Origin: Eumeta japonica
Taxonomy: Eukaryota; Arthropoda; Insecta; Lepidoptera; Psychidae
Direction of reading: 5' to 3'
Length of the DNA stretch: 64,000 nt
Assembly (NCBI GenBank): GCA_005406025.1
Contig: BGZK01000192.1
Coordinates: forward strand, 62,001 to 126,000
The notes under the pieces were generated by a model that was not told the origin of the DNA, did not search any database, and worked only from the letters and a program-made list of their open reading frames with translations. Positions 59,426-64,000 of this stretch are shown piece after piece. The translations under genes were made by a program, and so were the position numbers. Every line of letters starts with the position of its first letter. Position 1 is the first letter of the stretch.

Positions 59426-59967
59426 CTTTAACAAAGACAAAATGTACTTAGCGGTTAATGTGTTAGACAAAGAATTCCTTTAATTTGTCTGCGGTAAATC
59501 TTTAATAACATTTAAATATGTTAATAGCTATGATTAAAAAAACTAAACAAAAAGGAATTCCTTGCGACATTAAAATCCGGGGTATACTCTCATTGGGCCG
59601 CTGGGAAACGACTAAAAATATATTCCCAAGTAATAACAATTAAGATTTCCCGTAACAGTAGGGCGCGCGGCGGTAGCATTCTCTTCTTTTCGGGCGATCA
59701 ATTTGAGCGAGGACGCCGCGAGGCCCGAGAGTCGCCGTGACGTAACGTAACTTCTGGCAAATTATTTCTGCACAGTTGGCGGCACCGCTTCGGCTGTGGT
59801 CGAGTTTGTTTGCTGCAATTTAAGTATATTAGCAAAACAAACGTTTATTGAGAAGTTCAATCAAGTCATTCTCTTACGACACGATCAGTTGCGAGGGGAC
59901 AACGAAACTTTCAAGCTACTTCATGTACCATTATGAGTAATGGTTATCGTGTTTTTTATTGATTTTT
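59426..59967. other. Unassigned DNA with a GC-rich pocket
   Basis: A GC-rich pocket at about 59660-59800 has no convincing exon. The rest is AT-rich. Confidence 0.4.
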
Positions 59968-60019
59968 ATCCCCGACCACAGTTAAAGCGTCATTGGTCGC
60001 TTTAACTGTGGTCGGGGAT
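59968..60019. repeat. Perfect 22-bp inverted repeat
   Basis: Arms 59968-59989 and 59998-60019 are exact reverse complements (core CCCCGACCACAGTTAAAGCG) around an 8-base loop. A perfect arm implies either a recent origin or selection. It could be a decayed palindromic element or a hairpin RNA. Nothing else shows which. Confidence 0.9.
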
Positions 60020-60054
60020 TCAATTATTTCTGTTTATTCCCAAGCGTAAAGAAT

Positions 60055-60285
60055 AAATTACATGGTCAACGTTTTTCGAATCGCAAAGGCCTCTGATGCG
60101 TTAAAAATGCACGTTTTGGAGATACCTTGATCAGAATAGAAAAAGTGCTATGAAAATTGATTTCAACGTATGCAAAAGTACATCGATCGTTTTGACGAAT
60201 ACTTTGAAAAGCAATCAAACCATATAAAATAATAGATGTTTGTTTCTTTTTTATATTTCGCACATATAAATAGCAGCCCTTATAA
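60055..60285 (+). pseudogene. 3' fragment of the SETMAR-like mariner
   Basis: The plus strand reads HGQRFSNRKG, then shifted-frame text equivalent to VKMHVLEIP-S-WKKCYENWF, and the same 3' untranslated words as the copy at 38793 (TTTGTTTCTTTTT, CATATAAATAGCAG). Only the last fifth of the transposase remains. It begins about 35 bases after the perfect hairpin. Confidence 0.75.
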
Positions 60286-61369
60286 TTACTACAAAACTAA
60301 TAATACGATTACACCGTTTGAGTCACAATTGATAGAGCATGTCTGCATGTACGTGTTTATCGTGTAGTCTTTGTTTTTTTTCGTGACGTCATCTGGACAG
60401 TGTAAGCGCCTGTGCGTGATTATTGTGAATTAGCTTTATGTAAAATTATAAATTAGTGTAGTGTTAGAAGGTGTTTAGATAGGACGTTAATTTTTTGTAA
60501 TTGTAAAGAGCTTGAGATGAGAACACTAGCACTCAAAGCAAAACAATAAAAATATTCACAGAATTATATGTCAAAATTCGAACTGAATTTAAATTTGCGA
60601 ACAAATTAAAGATGTCATATCATATTAGTCGTAAATATTAGTGGAATAATAGAAAACGCAAAATCGAGGAAAGCTCGCATTAAAAAACATTAATATTGAA
60701 AATACCTAAAAAGTGGGGTGCGAAGTAGCTGTCAGAGCTATTGTTATGACTTCATCCCGACGTTTTTCGGGAAATCTATGGTGCAAACACTGACGACAGC
60801 TTTCGGTTTTTTAGTGGTTTCTACTAGAGTTTAGCGCCATACTGTAAGAGCGCTCTTTCGTGCGGGCGTGCGTTATGCATTTTGTATATTCTCCGCGTAG
60901 CAAGAAGAGAAAAGAAAATTTTATTTTTCCAGAACTTTACACCGTTCATAAACTTATATTTACTACCTGTTTCACACAATTACCAAATTTGTCTAGATAA
61001 TAGCTTAACAAAATTTTGCAAAATTTTGTAATTTACTTATTTATAAGTTGGTCGACTAATTACTCATTTAGTTGTAAAAGCTACTTAGGCGTGATAGTTT
61101 TCCTTTTAATTTCGTTATATTACTACTACTGCCCTGAAGTTTTTTACATATCCAGAACGACCATTTAGCAGGAGAAAACTTTAAAAAAATTAGTACTTTG
61201 AAATTTAATACCTATCCAACAACATTCCACACTACGGGACAGACGAGAGATAAAATTCAACTCCAATTTATTTGTAGAAGAAGTACCCCTAATTCTTTTG
61301 ATTTTAGAGATTGAAGATTTTATTTTACTACTTTGTTGCCGTGATTAATATAATATATTATATACCTAT
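60286..61369. other. Unassigned AT-rich DNA
   Basis: Nothing is recognised. Confidence 0.4.
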
Positions 61370-61590
61370 ACCAAATTCCAGCCTTTTAGTATTAAGAGTT
61401 TTTGAGCTAAGTCACGCCCAAACAGACAGATGGATAGACATGTCGAAACTATAAAGTTTACTTGTTGACTATGGCACCCTAAAAAAGACAGAAACCGAGA
61501 ACCGGATCGGGATCGAAACCGTGGGACCTAATTAGAATCAAACGTGTGACCGGGACCAGAATTAAAAGCGGGAATGAGATTGAAGTCGAC
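61370..61590 (+). repeat. Tail of a family-T element joined to a hexamer tract
   Basis: ATACCAAATTCCAGCC, then 'AAACAGACAGATGGATAGAC' and 'GGCACCCTAAAAAAGACAG' are the tail words of the terminal-repeat family (compare 22245-22314). A purine-rich degenerate hexamer tract follows at once (61490-61580: GAACCGGATCGGGATCGAAA). The direct junction of two families suggests insertion of one beside or into the other. Confidence 0.45.
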
Positions 61591-62579
61591 AGCAAAATGG
61601 TTCAACATAAAAGAACACATTCCAGTTCACGCGAGCGAAGACGCCGGCGGAAACTTAGCCTAAAACAAACCTAATACCTTTATTTGATAACCGTCGATAA
61701 TTTGATAATGCGGTCGACGTGATATGACAACGCGGGCCCGCCGGCGAGCACGACACACCCGAAGCGGTGCGGCGGCGGTGTTCATCGATACGGCCGTACA
61801 AAATGGAACACACCTTGTCCTATAATTCTCAGAATAATACAAAAATTAAACGGTGTAACTTAGAGCTGCGTGGAGCATGTTTTAACACAAATTTTTATTG
61901 CCAACTTTTTTAAGAACTACTCATCGTACGACTACAATTTTTTTGGTAATATTTCACAGTCTAATATACCCTCGCATATTTTAATCGATGGCACTAACTT
62001 ATGTAATAATTCATACAATATCCATAGAATATTCCAGCCGCAAACGACGGCGACCTTTACTCGGCCAAGCGTGCGGCGGCGCGGTGTGCATTACGGTTAA
62101 GCCGCGGTAAACGTCGGGTTCTGTGTGTTAAGCGAATTCAAATACCTCGTGACGCGCTCCCCGATAAATTTTCATTACAGCTCCTATGCCGCCAGCGCCG
62201 CCGCCTACGTGAACTTATCGATGAGCTATCGTGAACTATCTCCTTACACTTTATTTTATAATTTTCGTTTTTTTTTTAAGTGTTTCTAATATGTTTATTG
62301 CAATGATTTTTTTATCCGGGGATCATTCAATTCCAGATTAGAACTGTTGGACGCGCAATCTGATAAAAACTCGATTTTCGAAAATTGGACCGAAAACATT
62401 AACTTCCCAATTTTTGAAAATTATTTAATTTCCGTAGCGGGGACTTAAAAACACATAAAAAAGTTTGAATGCTAAATGATAAATAGTATTAGTACTTATT
62501 ATAAAATATTTAAAAAATGTGTACATAGAGTTAAGCATAAATATATTAAGTAAGTTACGCTTAAATTTTTTATAATGGC
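61591..62579. other. Unassigned DNA with GC-rich pockets
   Basis: GC-rich pockets at 61625-61800 and 62040-62215 have short open frames (61660-61842 minus, 61870-62100 plus) without recognisable content. They may be promoter-proximal CpG islands or exons that I cannot identify. Confidence 0.3.
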
Positions 62580-63390
62580 CACTTAGAGACTACAAAATAA
62601 TAAAACAGATTTCAACTTAAAAAATTGGAACTTTTTGCCAACCTCATTATATATATTGTATTCATCTGTTATTTTTTTTTACAAATTGACGACAAAAAGA
62701 AAATTGTTTGTCAACCTTAATTTAACTGGAGAAAAAATTCGTACAATGCTTTTCTATGATTTTCATTTCCATTTCAACCAATAAGAAAGTAATAACAGAC
62801 TTCGGATGGAGTTTTTATGTTGAAGTCTTATCCCTGGCACTGTTTATAACGGCTTTAATCAGTCCGAACATGGTCACTCTAATCTGACGGACGACCTGCG
62901 CGAGGGACGTCCATCTATGCTGACAACAGGAGACATCTGTTCTGTGCGGCTTATGACTGAGACTGACCAAAGAGTGACCCACGATTCAGAGAACCTTAGT
63001 CTTTGATACTAGTCGAGTGTACAAAATCGTTCATGAATATTTAGAAAGGCCAGGAAGCTTTGTACTCAGTATATACTCCTAATTTGACCGAAGCTCGAAA
63101 ACTCCGTCGTGTTAATAAGTGCCGCGAAATGATGCACAGATTTGCCAGTGGTGACGCAAATGCCGTGGCGCCATGATTACAGGTGACGAAAGCTGAACTT
63201 ACTGTTACGATCCCGAAACCAAAAGATAGTCTGCTCAAAGGAAGATTCTTTTCGACGAAAGTAAAATGATATCAAAAAAATCACGTATTCAAGAAAAAAG
63301 ATGGTGGCTTTTTTCTTCCGAAAGACAGGTCATTCTATAAGATGAAAAAAAGGCACCGGTCTGCAGTGACTTTTTCTCTCCCTTTATCTC
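62580..63390 (+). pseudogene. Dead mariner transposon, copy 2 (same family as copy 1)
   Basis: The plus strand aligns with the minus strand of 25469-26745: TTTTCATTTCCATTTCAACC, then QRVTHDSEN-like text, VYKIVHEYLERPGSFVLS, MITGDES-stop-TYCYDPETKR and ASFF-type words, then DRSFYKMKK. The catalytic Asp of TGDES is present, but the next Trp codon is a stop and frameshifts are frequent. The copy is lost after about 63390, so it lacks the C-terminal YSPDL part. The shared sequence extends upstream of the coding part (GGAACTTTTTGCCAACC near 62628 and 'GGCCACTTAGA' near 62577), so the element is longer at its 5' side than the coding region. Confidence 0.8.
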
Positions 63391-64000
63391 CGAAACTTTT
63401 GCGACTGAAATTAAAAAAAAATACAAAAAATAATCTTTTACTTATAGATCACAGGAAAACCTATAAGAGGTTTATAATTTGCTTCATTTTGGTCCTTTTA
63501 AATGATGAGTATAGGCTGCACTCACTAAGTAGGTGATTATTACTCAGTGCATATCAGTTTATAGTGGACTTTATTTTTAGCTTCCAGTATTAAATGATAC
63601 TCAGTAAGTACGTATTCACATACCTTAGTGAGTGTTCTTTTATGGTGAAATATGCAGTATTGCGATACTATATTAATTTTAGGGACAAATCTAAAAATTA
63701 AACATCAAAATACCCTCTATCATTCGGTTTTACTCCACGTATTTAAGAACATATTATGCAACAAGACATAATTAAACAATAGAGTGTATTTTAGTCAATT
63801 TTCCTATACGATTCGGTACCACACATACTTCTTTCATTAACTACAAACAAATATGAGTCATATTTTAAAAAGATGTTATTTATTCCATGTACGGAACTCT
63901 CTCTATGCGAGTTGAAATCGCACTTGTCTCGTTTTTAACAGAGAAATTCTTATGTACGTCGTACGTTTTATTGAATTAGTTCTCCGTTTTTACACAGACA
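63391..64000. other. Unassigned AT-rich DNA
   Basis: Nothing is recognised up to the window end. Confidence 0.4.

Noticed and set aside
59968..60019. Rho-independent terminator
   Set aside because: The hairpin is perfect, but the genome is eukaryotic and no gene ends there.

Overview
The window looks like nuclear DNA of an insect, most probably a moth or butterfly. It is strongly AT-rich, has spliced exons with high GC at third codon positions, and is packed with decayed eukaryotic transposons: Jockey-like LINEs, mariners of the SETMAR-like insect type, a ZBED5-like hAT, Helitrons and terminal-repeat elements. Several dispersed repeats have wording I know from lepidopteran genomes. I see no bacterial, organellar or viral gene and no convincing tRNA or rRNA gene. 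Most of the 64 kb is intergenic or intronic. Layout: 1-7.7 kb is mostly unassigned DNA with one possible 94-codon gene (5790-6074, minus) and a LINE 3' end (6.8-7.6 kb). At 7.7-11.5 kb lies the best host gene candidate, a three-exon plus-strand gene (8003-8135, 9757-9881, 10934-11107) whose intron phases agree and which predicts a 143-residue secreted protein that I do not recognise. At 13.5-24 kb are Helitrons (13554-14185 has the 3' hairpin, a CTAG end and A/T flanks; 17246-17446 is a short one), a copy of a terminal-repeat family (21.5-22.3 kb), a LINE fragment and a hairpin. At 25.4-26.8 kb is a dead mariner, with a second, opposite-strand copy at 62.6-63.4 kb. At 28.7-30.1 kb is a broken member of a multicopy arthropod family of unknown function. 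At 38.8-40.0 kb is a different dead mariner, with a 3' fragment at 60.06-60.28 kb. The most striking structure is at 42.2-46.0 kb: a Helitron-like element whose internal segment has been amplified into 27 tandem units of about 123 bp. At 50.0-50.4 kb is an LTR-like block with TATA, initiator and polyadenylation signal. At 53.7-59.4 kb is a nested stack: a LINE 3' end, then a Jockey-type LINE (minus strand) split by a ZBED5-like hAT element (plus strand). The coding relics do not form a pathway. They record successive insertions, and the one working unit I would defend is the secreted-protein gene. The main theme is turnover of non-autonomous elements: the same Helitron-like modules (a terminal CTAG end, a degenerate hexamer tract and a conserved tail) recur across the window, and one copy has become a satellite array. 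Calls come from reading the sequence and from memory of families, with no alignment or database search.
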